DNA from: Hymenobacter convexus
GTDB taxonomy: Bacteria; Bacteroidota; Bacteroidia; Cytophagales; Hymenobacteraceae
Direction of reading: 5' to 3'
Assembly (NCBI RefSeq): GCF_030580955.1
Contig: NZ_JAUQON010000004.1
Coordinates: forward strand, 496,001-560,000
DNA: 64,000 nucleotides
Numbering within the stretch: the first letter of the stretch is position 1; every line of letters starts with the position of its first letter. The notes beneath the pieces were generated by a model that saw only the letters and a list, made by a program, of their open reading frames with translations, searched no databases and was not told the DNA's origin. The position numbers and the translations under genes are program-made. Below are positions 43,555 to 51,790 of the stretch, one piece after another.

Positions 43555-43562
43555 TACCTTTG
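43555..43562 (+). promoter_or_regulatory. TACCTTTG (-7-like) element before the ABC/OmpA gene cluster
   Basis: An exact TAnnTTTG match about 95 bases before the first gene of the cluster, just after the M61 terminator. No TTG at the expected -33 position, so this is tentative. Confidence 0.45.
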
Positions 43563-43656
43563 GCTGGGCCTCCTTGCTTTCAGCACGATGCCAGCCCATA
43601 TCGATTAATTTCACCCGTTCGCTTCGTCCTGCCACGCGTTTTATTCCTTTCTCTTT

Positions 43657-44349
43657 ATGGAAATCTTCGAGAAGCTCACCCACGCCGCCAAAGAGTTTTT
43701 TATTGAGCCTGAAGAAGGGGCTCCGGCGCCCAACACCCCGCCCACTGCGCAGTTTGGGACTTCGCAGCCGCCCGCGCCGGCGGCGGGCGCTACACCGGCT
43801 CCTTTCGCGGCGCCGGCCGTGACGCAGGCCGAGCAGCGCCACCTCGACCACATTGCGGGCCTGCTGGCCGGCGATGGCAAGGATTTCGGAGCCTACATGA
43901 AGATGGTGAAGAGCATGGCCGCGGCGGGCATGTCGGGCCCGCTGCTCTACCAAACGGCTTTCAACGCCTTCTCGGCGGTGAATGGCAGCTCGGTGCCGGC
44001 GCTGCTGGCGTCGGCTTCGCAGTTTGAGCAGGCCCTGGCCACCGACCGCGACAAAGTGCTGAGCCGGCACCGCGAGAAAATGGGCGAGGTGACCGTGCCC
44101 GGCGCGGCGCCCAGCGCGGTGGTGCAGCTCACGGCCCAGGAAAAGAAGCTCGCCGCCGACCTCGCCGACCTCACCCGCCAGCTCCAGGCCAAGCAGCAAC
44201 AGCTCCTCCAGACCCAGCAGCAGCTGGCCGAGGAACGCCAAAAAACCCAGTCCGCGCTGGCCAGCTACGAATTGGCCAACTCCGCAGCTATGTCGGAGCT
44301 GCAAGCCCACCACAAGGCCGCGGAGGCCTTTTTGAACACCGCCAAGTAA
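43657..44349 (+). CDS. Coiled-coil cytosolic protein, first gene of ABC/OmpA cluster
   Basis: A 230-residue protein with no signal or membrane helix. A short helical N-terminus (MEIFEKLTHAAKEFFIEPEE) leads into a Pro/Ala-rich linker (~20-55), a helical domain (~56-150: HLDHIAGLLAGDGKDFGAYMKMVKSM...LYQTAFNAFSAVNG) and a Gln-rich coiled coil (~165-230: LADLTRQLQAKQQQLLQTQQQ). Not a recognised family. It begins the run of five plus-strand genes and is 21 bases from the next. By position it may be a cytosolic partner of the PspA-like protein. Confidence 0.75.
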   Translation: MEIFEKLTHAAKEFFIEPEEGAPAPNTPPTAQFGTSQPPAPAAGATPAPFAAPAVTQAEQRHLDHIAGLLAGDGKDFGAYMKMVKSMAAAGMSGPLLYQTAFNAFSAVNGSSVPALLASASQFEQALATDRDKVLSRHREKMGEVTVPGAAPSAVVQLTAQEKKLAADLADLTRQLQAKQQQLLQTQQQLAEERQKTQSALASYELANSAAMSELQAHHKAAEAFLNTAK

Positions 44350-44370
44350 CCGAATCCTTTACCCTGTTTG

Positions 44371-45369
44371 ATGAATACACCTTTACTGGGCCCGCCATCG
44401 CCTTCCGACGGCCTTCCCTCCTGGCAGAAGCCTGAAAAAGTGGCCGCCTGGGTTTTTGTGGCCGTGCTCGCCGGCATGGGCGTGTATTACTGGGGCCAGA
44501 TTCTACCCTATCTGATTGATATTGTTTTCGATACAGTGAAGCTAGGCATTGGCCTGGGGGTACTGTTCGTGCTGTTTTTGCTGGCTACCAATAAGCGCAT
44601 TCAGGCCGGGCTGTGGTATCTGGGGCAGCGCATTTTCCGGACGGCAGCGGGCCTGTTTGTGAAGACGGACCCCATCGGCATCATGGAAGACTACATCTCG
44701 AACACCGAGAAAGAAGCCCGCAACATGGAGGAGGAAGTGGGCCACATCGAAGGCGCCAGCCAGCTGGTGAAGCGCAAAATGGACGCCAACCGCGCCCAGA
44801 TGCAGGAATACCTGGCCCTGGCTGATTCGGCCGTGCGCCAGGGCGAAAAAGACGCAGCCGAGAGCTACGCCAGCCGGGCCGCCCAGTTGGAGGACTACAA
44901 CAAGCGCCTGCAGCCCATGGCCACCACCACGGCCAACGTCTCGGTGGTGATGCGCCAGATTCTCAAGGCCGCCCTGCGCCAGATTGACGGCAGCAAGTTC
45001 AAGGTCAACCTGCTCAAGGACGAGTACGAGCTGGTCAAGCGCACCAGCTCGGGCATGCGCGCGGCGATGAACATTTTGCGCGGCGACCCGGACAAGAAGT
45101 ACTTCTTCGACTTGGCCACCGACCGCGTGGCCCAGGACATGGCCCAGCAACTGGGCCAAATCAAGCAGGCCATGCGCTACTCGCAGGAGTTCGTCAAGGA
45201 GATGGACATCCAGAACGGCGTGATGAGCGAGAAAGGCCAGGCTCTGCTCAGCAAGTACCAGAACGGCGACTTCAACGCCATTATGGACAATGAGCCGCCG
45301 GTGCGCCTCAGCAACACTGCGGCCACGGCCAAAGCCACCGACGACGCCTACGGCAAGCTGCTGGACTAA
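44371..45369 (+). CDS. Membrane-anchored PspA-like coiled-coil protein
   Basis: A 332-residue protein starting MNTPLLGPPSP. Two hydrophobic helices near the N-terminus (AAWVFVAVLAGMGVYYWGQILPYL; TVKLGIGLGVLFVLFLLAT, ~residues 27-75) are followed by a long helical region resembling PspA/IM30 in rhythm (GIMEDYISNTEKEARNMEEEV...ASQLVKRKMDANRAQMQEYLALADSAVRQGEKDAAESYASRAAQLED). PspA proteins respond to membrane stress but are peripheral; here the coiled coil is covalently membrane-anchored. The resemblance is by pattern, not proven homology. Confidence 0.7.
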   Translation: MNTPLLGPPSPSDGLPSWQKPEKVAAWVFVAVLAGMGVYYWGQILPYLIDIVFDTVKLGIGLGVLFVLFLLATNKRIQAGLWYLGQRIFRTAAGLFVKTDPIGIMEDYISNTEKEARNMEEEVGHIEGASQLVKRKMDANRAQMQEYLALADSAVRQGEKDAAESYASRAAQLEDYNKRLQPMATTTANVSVVMRQILKAALRQIDGSKFKVNLLKDEYELVKRTSSGMRAAMNILRGDPDKKYFFDLATDRVAQDMAQQLGQIKQAMRYSQEFVKEMDIQNGVMSEKGQALLSKYQNGDFNAIMDNEPPVRLSNTAATAKATDDAYGKLLD

Positions 45370-45423
45370 GCGCTGGCCGTTCTCGTCATCTCCAACTTCA
45401 ACACCGATACCTAATTCTTCTAC

Positions 45424-47202
45424 ATGACCACACGCGGGAAAGTCCTCATTGCCATTATCGTATTGGTAGGGCTGTATTTTGGCATCAACAAACTCACTTC
45501 CAGCAACCTGCTCTTCAAGAAGGCGGCTACGGAATCGGTGCTGCTCAACTCCATTGAACTGCCGACTGCCTCGGGCGGCAACGGCGTTAATACCGTAGTG
45601 CCGCTGGCCCCGCTGCCGGGCTCCTCCCCCGCTGAGAAGGGCACGCCCGTGGTGTGGGAAGTGATGGCCTGGAACAGCCAGATGGCCGGCATGCTGGCCA
45701 ACGGCGGGGCGCGCACCACCACCGGCTCGGCCATGGCGGCCAACGGCCTCGACATGCAGATTGTGCGCCAGGACGACGTGAGCAAGATGCAGGCCGACCT
45801 GGTAAAAAACGCGGCTGACCTGGAAAGCAACCCCGCCACGCCGGGCCTGATTGTGAGCATCATGGGCGACGGCCTGCCCGGATTTTCGGCCGTGCAAACA
45901 GAGCTGAAAAAGGCCGGCACCCAGCTGCAAATCATTCCGTATTCGGTGGGCAAGAGCTACGGTGAAGACAAGCTAATGGGCCCGAAGGAATGGCTCGACA
46001 ACCCCAAGCTGGCTTTGGGCAAAACCGTGGCCTGCTACCTGCGCGACGGCGACCAGAACATCGCCCTGAAGTGGTGCGCCGACAACGGCCTCAAAGTCAA
46101 CCCCGACGAAACCACCTACGACCCGCAGGCCGTAAACTTTATGTCGGCCAGCGACTTCCTGGTGGCCGCTGAGAAGTACATCCTCGGCAAGCCCGAAAGC
46201 CGCGACAAGATTGTGGACGGCAAGAACACCGGCGTGAAGGTGGACGTGGTGGCCGACGCCGTGGCCACCTGGACGCCCGGCGACGTGAATATCGCCAAGC
46301 AAAAAGGCGGCCTGGTGAGCATCGTGAGCACCAAAGAATACTCGAACCAGATGCCCAACATCATGGTGACCACCAAGCGTTGGTACGACGCCCACCAGAA
46401 AGAGGTGGAAGGCATCATTCTGGCCCACGCCGTGGCCGGCGACCAGGTAAAATCGCACCCCGAGGCCCTGACCCGTGCCGCCGACATTTCGGCGGATGTG
46501 TATGGCGACAAGGACAAAAACGGCGCCTACTGGCTGAAGTATTACAAAGGGGTGAGCGAGGCCGACCGCAACGGCGACGTGGTGGAGCTGGGCGGCAGCA
46601 AGGTGTTCAACTTCGCCGACAACCTGAACCTGTTCGGGCTGAACGAAGGCGGCACCAACATCTACGCCTCGGTGTATAAGGCCTTTGGCGACGTGCAGAG
46701 CAAGCTCTACCCCAAGGAATTGCCGACCTACGTGCCCCTGAACGACATGCTGGACCTGACGCCGCTGAAGAAACTGCAGGAGCAATACAAGGGCAAAACC
46801 GTGGCCCCGGCCGAAACTCAGAAGTTTGCGGCGGGCGACGAAATCCGGCGCAACGTGAGCAAGCGCGCCTGGAACATTGAGTTCAACTCGGGCCAAAGCA
46901 CCTTCACCCCGAATGCCGAGCGCGAATTGAACCAGCTGTTTGATGACCTCGTGGTGGCCGGCAACCTCAAAGTGGCCGTGCACGGCCACACCGATAACTC
47001 GGGTGCCCCCGAGAAAAACCAGCAGCTTTCGGAAGACCGGGCCATGGCCGTGCGCCAATGGCTGGAAACCAAGAGCCGTAGCGCCTTCCCCGAAGGCCGC
47101 ATCCAGGTGTATGCCCACGGCGCCACCGAACCGTTGGAGAGCAACAGCACACCCGCGGGCAAAGCCAAAAACCGCCGCGTGGAAATCGTGCTGGGCAACT
47201 AA
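45424..47202 (+). CDS. NitT/TauT-like solute-binding domain fused to OmpA peptidoglycan-binding domain
   Basis: A 592-residue protein. A membrane anchor (KVLIAIIVLVGLYFGIN, ~5-22) without cleavage site is followed by a periplasmic-binding-protein fold (~70-440) of the nitrate/taurine type (VVWEVMAWNSQMAGMLANGG; TPGLIVSIMGDGLPG; VDVVADAVATWTPGD; STKEYSNQMPNIMVTTKRWYDAHQKEVEGIILA). Residues ~478-592 are an OmpA C-terminal domain (FNSGQSTFTPNAERELNQL; HGHTDNSG with Asp ~524; KNRRVEIVL). The fusion would bind a ligand at the inner membrane while gripping peptidoglycan. Permease and ATPase genes follow. Confidence 0.85.
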   Translation: MTTRGKVLIAIIVLVGLYFGINKLTSSNLLFKKAATESVLLNSIELPTASGGNGVNTVVPLAPLPGSSPAEKGTPVVWEVMAWNSQMAGMLANGGARTTTGSAMAANGLDMQIVRQDDVSKMQADLVKNAADLESNPATPGLIVSIMGDGLPGFSAVQTELKKAGTQLQIIPYSVGKSYGEDKLMGPKEWLDNPKLALGKTVACYLRDGDQNIALKWCADNGLKVNPDETTYDPQAVNFMSASDFLVAAEKYILGKPESRDKIVDGKNTGVKVDVVADAVATWTPGDVNIAKQKGGLVSIVSTKEYSNQMPNIMVTTKRWYDAHQKEVEGIILAHAVAGDQVKSHPEALTRAADISADVYGDKDKNGAYWLKYYKGVSEADRNGDVVELGGSKVFNFADNLNLFGLNEGGTNIYASVYKAFGDVQSKLYPKELPTYVPLNDMLDLTPLKKLQEQYKGKTVAPAETQKFAAGDEIRRNVSKRAWNIEFNSGQSTFTPNAERELNQLFDDLVVAGNLKVAVHGHTDNSGAPEKNQQLSEDRAMAVRQWLETKSRSAFPEGRIQVYAHGATEPLESNSTPAGKAKNRRVEIVLGN

Positions 47203-47220
47203 GCGCTGAATTGCTAATCA

Positions 47221-47314
47221 GAACGTCATGCTGAGCTTGTCGAAGCATCTCTACCGCAACAGTAATTATTTACTTGCCCGGTGGACATCCTTCGACAAGC
47301 TCAGCATGACGTTC
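47221..47314. repeat. Intergenic palindrome, family B variant, within the ABC cluster
   Basis: GAACGTCATGCTGAGCTTGT-CGAAGCAT at the left is matched by CTTCGACAAGCTCAGCATGA-CGTTC at the right. Both arms carry GAGCTTGTCG/CGACAAGCTC in place of GAGCGCAGCCG. The inner part is imperfect. It sits between the solute-binding gene and the permease gene. Confidence 0.9.
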
Positions 47315-47349
47315 TTTGTTTCTTTCCCTACTGTCGTGCTTTCCTTGCT

Positions 47350-48129
47350 ATGATTAAAGACTTATTCGTGCCCAATGCCAAGCCCCGGCCTTCGGTGTTT
47401 CTCACCATGGTGGCGTGCCAGGTGCTGTTTTTGCTGCTGCTGTGGCTGTTTTACCCCTTGCAGCTGTTCCCCAGCCTGGGCGAAGTCGTGGCCTCGTTTA
47501 AAGAGCTGGTGACGACGCAGGGCCTGATTCAGGAACTGTGGGCCAGCCTGACCACGGCGCTGGGCGCCCTGGGCATTGCCACGGTGCTGGCACTGCTCAT
47601 ATCGTACCTCACGGCGCTGCCCTTCTTCCGGCCCATCGCCTACGCGGCCTCCAAGATGCGCTACCTCACCCTGACCGGCCTGACCTTCTTCATGGCCCTG
47701 ATGCTGAGCTCGGGCCACCAGGTGAAGCTTTCGGTTTTGGTCTTTGGCGCCACCGTGTACCTGGTGACGGGCATGACGAGCGTGATTCTGACCACCACGC
47801 AGGAGGAAATGGACCACGCCCGCACCCTGGGCATGAGCGAGTGGCGCAGCTTCTACGAAGTGGTGGTGCTGGGCAAGCTCGATGAGATGCTCGAAGTGGT
47901 GCGCCAGAACTTCGCCATTATCTGGACCATGATTACGCTGGTCGAAACGCTCTACCAGTCCGAGGGCGGCATCGGCCTGCTGCTCTATAAGCAAAACCGC
48001 TACCTGCATTTGGCCGGCGTCGTGGCCATCCAAATTGTCATTCTCGCCACCGGCGCCTTGCAGGACTATTTATTCGCCTTTCTGCGGCGCATGTTTTTTC
48101 CTTACTCCGAACTCAGAGCAGCGAAATAA
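47350..48129 (+). CDS. ABC transporter permease, NitT/TauT-like
   Basis: A 259-residue permease starting MIKDLFVPN. About six membrane helices. The cytosolic coupling loop has an EAA-type motif (EEMDHARTLGMSEWRSFYEVVVLGKLDEML, ~residues 152-180) with the conserved A...G in register. It belongs to the binding-protein-dependent importer class. It overlaps the ATPase start by one base (TAATG), so the two proteins should be made in equal amount. Its substrate is presumably bound by the OmpA-fused protein encoded upstream. Confidence 0.88.
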   Translation: MIKDLFVPNAKPRPSVFLTMVACQVLFLLLLWLFYPLQLFPSLGEVVASFKELVTTQGLIQELWASLTTALGALGIATVLALLISYLTALPFFRPIAYAASKMRYLTLTGLTFFMALMLSSGHQVKLSVLVFGATVYLVTGMTSVILTTTQEEMDHARTLGMSEWRSFYEVVVLGKLDEMLEVVRQNFAIIWTMITLVETLYQSEGGIGLLLYKQNRYLHLAGVVAIQIVILATGALQDYLFAFLRRMFFPYSELRAAK

Positions 48130-48953
48130 TGACGGATTTCTCTTACAAAGAGCCCATTCTGACGCTGCGGGACATTTCCATGCAGTTCGGGGGCGAAGTC
48201 ATCCTGCGCGATATCAGCCTGGATGTGCTGAACGTGGTGCGGCCGGGCCTGAGCCAGGGGCAGGTGGTGGGGTTTTATGGTCGCTCGGGCATTGGCAAGT
48301 CGGTGCTATGCCGCATCATTGCGGGGCTGCTGCCCCCCACCACCGGCACCGTGCTGGTGGCCGACCCGGCGCGCCCGGTGTGCCCCGGCGACGTCGGCTT
48401 CGTGCAGCAGCGCTACCCGCTGTTCGACCACCGCACCCTGCTCGACAACCTGCTGGTGGCCGCGGGCCGCAAGCACGCGCCGGCCGAAGCCAAGGCCCGC
48501 GTCGAAGACTTCCTCACCCGCTTCGACTTGGCGCAGCACCGGCGCAAGTACCCCGCCCAGCTCTCGGGCGGGCAGCGGCAGCGGGCGGCCATTGCCCAGC
48601 AGTTGCTGTGCTCCGAGCACCTCATCATTCTGGACGAGCCCTTTTCCGGCCTCGACATTGCCATGATTGACGAGGTGAAAAAAATCATCCTCGAAGTCAC
48701 GGCCCTGGACGAGCTGAACACCGTCGTCATTGTATCGCACGATTTGGCCACCACCACGGCCTTGTCGGATACCCTGTGGCTGCTGGGGCCTGAGCGCGAC
48801 GCCGCCGGGCAGTGCCTGGCGGGCGCCACCATCAGCAAGCAGCACCAGTACAACCTCGCCCAGATGGGCCTGGCCTGGCAGCCCGGCATTCAGGCCCGGC
48901 CGGAATTTGTGCAGCTCATTGAGCATCTGAAAGACGAGATTCGCAAAACCTGA
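48129..48953 (+). CDS. ABC transporter ATP-binding protein
   Basis: A 274-residue ATPase with all motifs: Walker A GRSGIGKS (51-58), Q-loop GFVQQRYPLFD, signature LSGGQ (145-149), Walker B LIILDEPFSGLD (Asp169, Glu170) and H-loop VSHDL (His204). It fits the nitrate/taurine importer class. Co-translated with the permease. The segment before Walker A (residues ~30-50) is slightly longer than usual. No second ATPase or permease gene is nearby, so each probably works as a homodimer. Confidence 0.92.
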   Translation: MTDFSYKEPILTLRDISMQFGGEVILRDISLDVLNVVRPGLSQGQVVGFYGRSGIGKSVLCRIIAGLLPPTTGTVLVADPARPVCPGDVGFVQQRYPLFDHRTLLDNLLVAAGRKHAPAEAKARVEDFLTRFDLAQHRRKYPAQLSGGQRQRAAIAQQLLCSEHLIILDEPFSGLDIAMIDEVKKIILEVTALDELNTVVIVSHDLATTTALSDTLWLLGPERDAAGQCLAGATISKQHQYNLAQMGLAWQPGIQARPEFVQLIEHLKDEIRKT

Positions 48954-48996
48954 AGGCAGATAGTTAGTTAGGAAATCGCTGGCTTTTGTTGGAACA

Positions 48997-49084
48997 TCAT
49001 GCTGAGCGCAGCCGAAGCATCTCTACCGCGCAATGCAATCTATTTACCACCGCGGTAGAGATGCTTCGGCTGCGCTCAGCATGA
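48997..49084. repeat. Intergenic palindrome, family B
   Basis: TCATGCTGAGCGCAGCCGAA-GCATCTCTACCGCG and its near-perfect inverse around an AT-rich loop. It closes the ABC/OmpA cluster downstream of the ATPase gene. Confidence 0.92.
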
Positions 49085-49142
49085 CCGTGCTAACCTGCTT
49101 CACCTGCTGAAGTCTGCTCATTTCACGTTTTTCATCCCTTCA

Positions 49143-50162
49143 ATGCCTCCCCGCATTTCTTACCTCCGCAACGACGCCCTGCCCACCGTGCGGCCCGGAT
49201 ACCCCGGCAACAAGCTGTTCGGCAACGAGTTCGCCAATGGCGAGGAGCTTTTTGAGCCCAGTTTCGGCACGGTGCTGAAGTGGCAGCTCGAAACCAACCC
49301 GCAGAAGGCCGAGAAAAAAGCAGATACCTGGGCGCCTACTGTAGTGGACTGCACCACCGCGTTTTCGGCCACCGAGGATATGCTGGTGTGGCTGGGCCAT
49401 TCCTGCTTTTTGTTGCGGGTAAACGGTATTTCGCTGCTTTTCGACCCGGTGCTGTTCAGCTCGCTGGGTTTGCGCCACCGCCACGCCCTCCCCTGCCCGC
49501 CCGAGGCCATTCGCAGCATCGACTACCTGCTGCTCTCGCACGGCCACCGCGACCACTTGGACGAAAAATCCATCAAGCTCTTGGCCACGCAGAACCCCGA
49601 GATGCAAGTGCTGTCATCGTTGCGCATGGCGCCGCTGCTGCGCGGCATGGCGCCGGGCCTGCCGGTGCAGGAAGCCGGCTGGTGGCAGCAATACGACCTA
49701 GGACCTGATACACCGTTGGAAATCAGCTACCTGCCCGCCGCTCACTGGCACCGCCGCGGCCTGCTGGACCTGAACCAGGTGCTCTGGGGCAGCTTTCTGA
49801 TTCGGGACAAGCGCAGCGAAAAGCTCATCTACTTTGCCGGCGACACCGCCTATGCCGACCACTTCGAGGCCATCGAAGCCCGCTTCGGCCCTATCGATAT
49901 TGCCCTCATGCCCATCGGGGCCTACAAGCCGGCCTACATGATGGCCAAAAGCCACGTGAACCCCCACGAGGCCGCCAAAGCGGCCAACGTGCTGCGCGCC
50001 GGCCACGTGGTGCCTATGCACTACGGCACTTTCGCCCTGAGCGACGAGCCCGCCTCTGAGCCCCTGCGCCAGCTCACAGATGTGGCGGCCGGGGGCATGC
50101 TGCGCGGCGAGCTGCACGCCCCCGCCGTGGGCGAGGTGCTGCGCTGGCAAGACTGGGAATAG
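49143..50162 (+). CDS. Metallo-beta-lactamase-fold hydrolase, NAPE-PLD-like
   Basis: A 339-residue protein. The MBL metal motif is HGHRDHLD (~residue 134), preceded by VWLGHSCFLLRVNGISLLFDPVL and followed by LPAAHWHRRG, FAGDTAYADHF and VPMHYGTFALS. PAxHWxxRG is characteristic of the N-acyl-phosphatidylethanolamine phospholipase D group, which cleaves phospholipid derivatives. It could also be a related phosphodiesterase or lactonase. It lies downstream of the ABC cluster on the same strand, separated by a palindrome. Confidence 0.88.
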   Translation: MPPRISYLRNDALPTVRPGYPGNKLFGNEFANGEELFEPSFGTVLKWQLETNPQKAEKKADTWAPTVVDCTTAFSATEDMLVWLGHSCFLLRVNGISLLFDPVLFSSLGLRHRHALPCPPEAIRSIDYLLLSHGHRDHLDEKSIKLLATQNPEMQVLSSLRMAPLLRGMAPGLPVQEAGWWQQYDLGPDTPLEISYLPAAHWHRRGLLDLNQVLWGSFLIRDKRSEKLIYFAGDTAYADHFEAIEARFGPIDIALMPIGAYKPAYMMAKSHVNPHEAAKAANVLRAGHVVPMHYGTFALSDEPASEPLRQLTDVAAGGMLRGELHAPAVGEVLRWQDWE

Positions 50163-50281
50163 CTTTTTGGGGAATGTCGGGCAGCTGGGTAAGAGGGCAT
50201 GAGTTATTCTAACGACCTTTGTTCCCGATTGACTTTCCAGACTTCCGCCCTTCTGCTCCCGAACCCTCCCACCCTGATTAA

Positions 50282-51784
50282 ATGTCGCCAACTCTCGTTT
50301 TAAGCCTGGTCGCGGGCTATTTTGCCGTTCTCATCATCATTGCGGTGCTCACTTCGCGGGGCGCCACCAGCGAAAGCTTCTTCGTGGCCAACCGCAACGC
50401 GCCGTGGTACATGGTGGCGTTTGCCATGATTGGCACCTCGCTGTCGGGCGTCACCTTCATCTCGGTGCCGGGCAACGTGTACGGCAAAAGCTGGAGCTAC
50501 CTGGCGGTGGCCATGGGCTTCGTGGCGGGCTACGTGGTGATTGGCACCGTGCTCATGCCGCTCTATTACCGGCTGCGGCTGGTGAGCATCTACTCCTATC
50601 TGGACCAGCGCTTTGGCTACTGGAGCTACAAGACTGGCGCGCTGTTTTTCCTGATTTCGCGCTCGCTGGGCTCGGCCCTGCGGCTGTATTTGGTGGCGGG
50701 CGTGTTGCAACTGGCCGTGTTCGATGCCATGGGCGTGCCGTTTTCGGTCACTGTTGTGGTCAGCATCCTGTTCATCTACCTCTACACCTTTAAGGGCGGC
50801 CTGAAAACCATCCTCTGGACCGATACTTTCCAGACGCTGGCCATGCTGAGCTGCGTGGCGCTGAGCATCTACTTCATGGCCGATGCGCTGAATTATTCCT
50901 TCAAGCAGCTGGTGACGGCGGTGCGCGAAAGCCCCATGTCGCAAATCTATTTCTCGGATGTGCGCGACGACAAGTTCTTCTGGAAGCAGTTTGCCTCGGG
51001 CATGTTCATCACCATTGTGATGACGGGCCTCGACCAGGATTTGATGCAGAAAAACCTGAGCTGCCGCAGCCTCGGCGAGGCCCAGAAAAATCTATTCTGG
51101 TTCACGCCGGTCATCGTGAGCGTCAATATTCTGTTCCTCACTTTGGGCGTGCTTATGTACCAGTACGCCGCCGCCCGCGGCCTGCACCTCACCGAGATGA
51201 AGCAGCTTTTGAATCTCAAAGGCACCCTCGATACCGACAAAGTATTCCCCTTCCTGGCCACCACGCAGTTCTCGCTGGCGGCGGGTATCATCTTCATTCT
51301 GGGCATTATCGCCGTCACCTACGCCTCGGCCGATTCGGCCCTCACCTCGCTCACCACCTCGTTTTGCGTCGACTTTCTCGACATTCAGAAGTACCCCGAG
51401 GCCCGGCAGACGCGCCTGCGCCAGCTCACGCACCTGGGCTGGTCGGTGGTGCTCATCGTCATCATCCTCATCTTCCGCGCCCTCAACGAGCAAAGCCTGA
51501 TTGATGCCGTGTACAAGGCGGCCGGCTTCACTTACGGGCCGCTGTTGGGCCTGTTTGCCTTCGGCATTCTCACCCAGCGGCAGCTGCGCGACCGGCTGGT
51601 GCTGCCCACCTGCACGGCGGCCGTGCTGCTCACGCTGCTCATCGTGACGCACTCCGTGGAGTGGCTAAACGGCTACAAGTTTGGCTTCGAAATCCTGCTG
51701 CTCAACGGCGCGCTGGTGTACCTGGGCCTGCTGGCCATTTCGCGCCCAGCGGCGGTGAACCCCCTTTCGCAAACCGCGGTTTAA
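50282..51784 (+). CDS. Sodium:solute symporter (SSS family)
   Basis: A 500-residue transporter with 13 or so hydrophobic helices. SSS features are ESFFVANRNAPWYMVAFAMIGTSLSGVTFISVPG near the start and the conserved region ITVTYASADSALTSLTTSFCVDFL (Na-binding serines) in helix 8. It co-transports an organic solute with sodium; the substrate is not predictable. It is followed seven bases after its stop by a TonB-like gene, suggesting co-transcription. Confidence 0.93.
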   Translation: MSPTLVLSLVAGYFAVLIIIAVLTSRGATSESFFVANRNAPWYMVAFAMIGTSLSGVTFISVPGNVYGKSWSYLAVAMGFVAGYVVIGTVLMPLYYRLRLVSIYSYLDQRFGYWSYKTGALFFLISRSLGSALRLYLVAGVLQLAVFDAMGVPFSVTVVVSILFIYLYTFKGGLKTILWTDTFQTLAMLSCVALSIYFMADALNYSFKQLVTAVRESPMSQIYFSDVRDDKFFWKQFASGMFITIVMTGLDQDLMQKNLSCRSLGEAQKNLFWFTPVIVSVNILFLTLGVLMYQYAAARGLHLTEMKQLLNLKGTLDTDKVFPFLATTQFSLAAGIIFILGIIAVTYASADSALTSLTTSFCVDFLDIQKYPEARQTRLRQLTHLGWSVVLIVIILIFRALNEQSLIDAVYKAAGFTYGPLLGLFAFGILTQRQLRDRLVLPTCTAAVLLTLLIVTHSVEWLNGYKFGFEILLLNGALVYLGLLAISRPAAVNPLSQTAV

Positions 51785-51790
51785 TCAATC

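Noticed and set aside
42508..44313. Minus-strand frame of 601 codons across the end of the M61 gene and the next gene
   Set aside because: It crosses two plus-strand genes and their terminator and shows only shadow composition.
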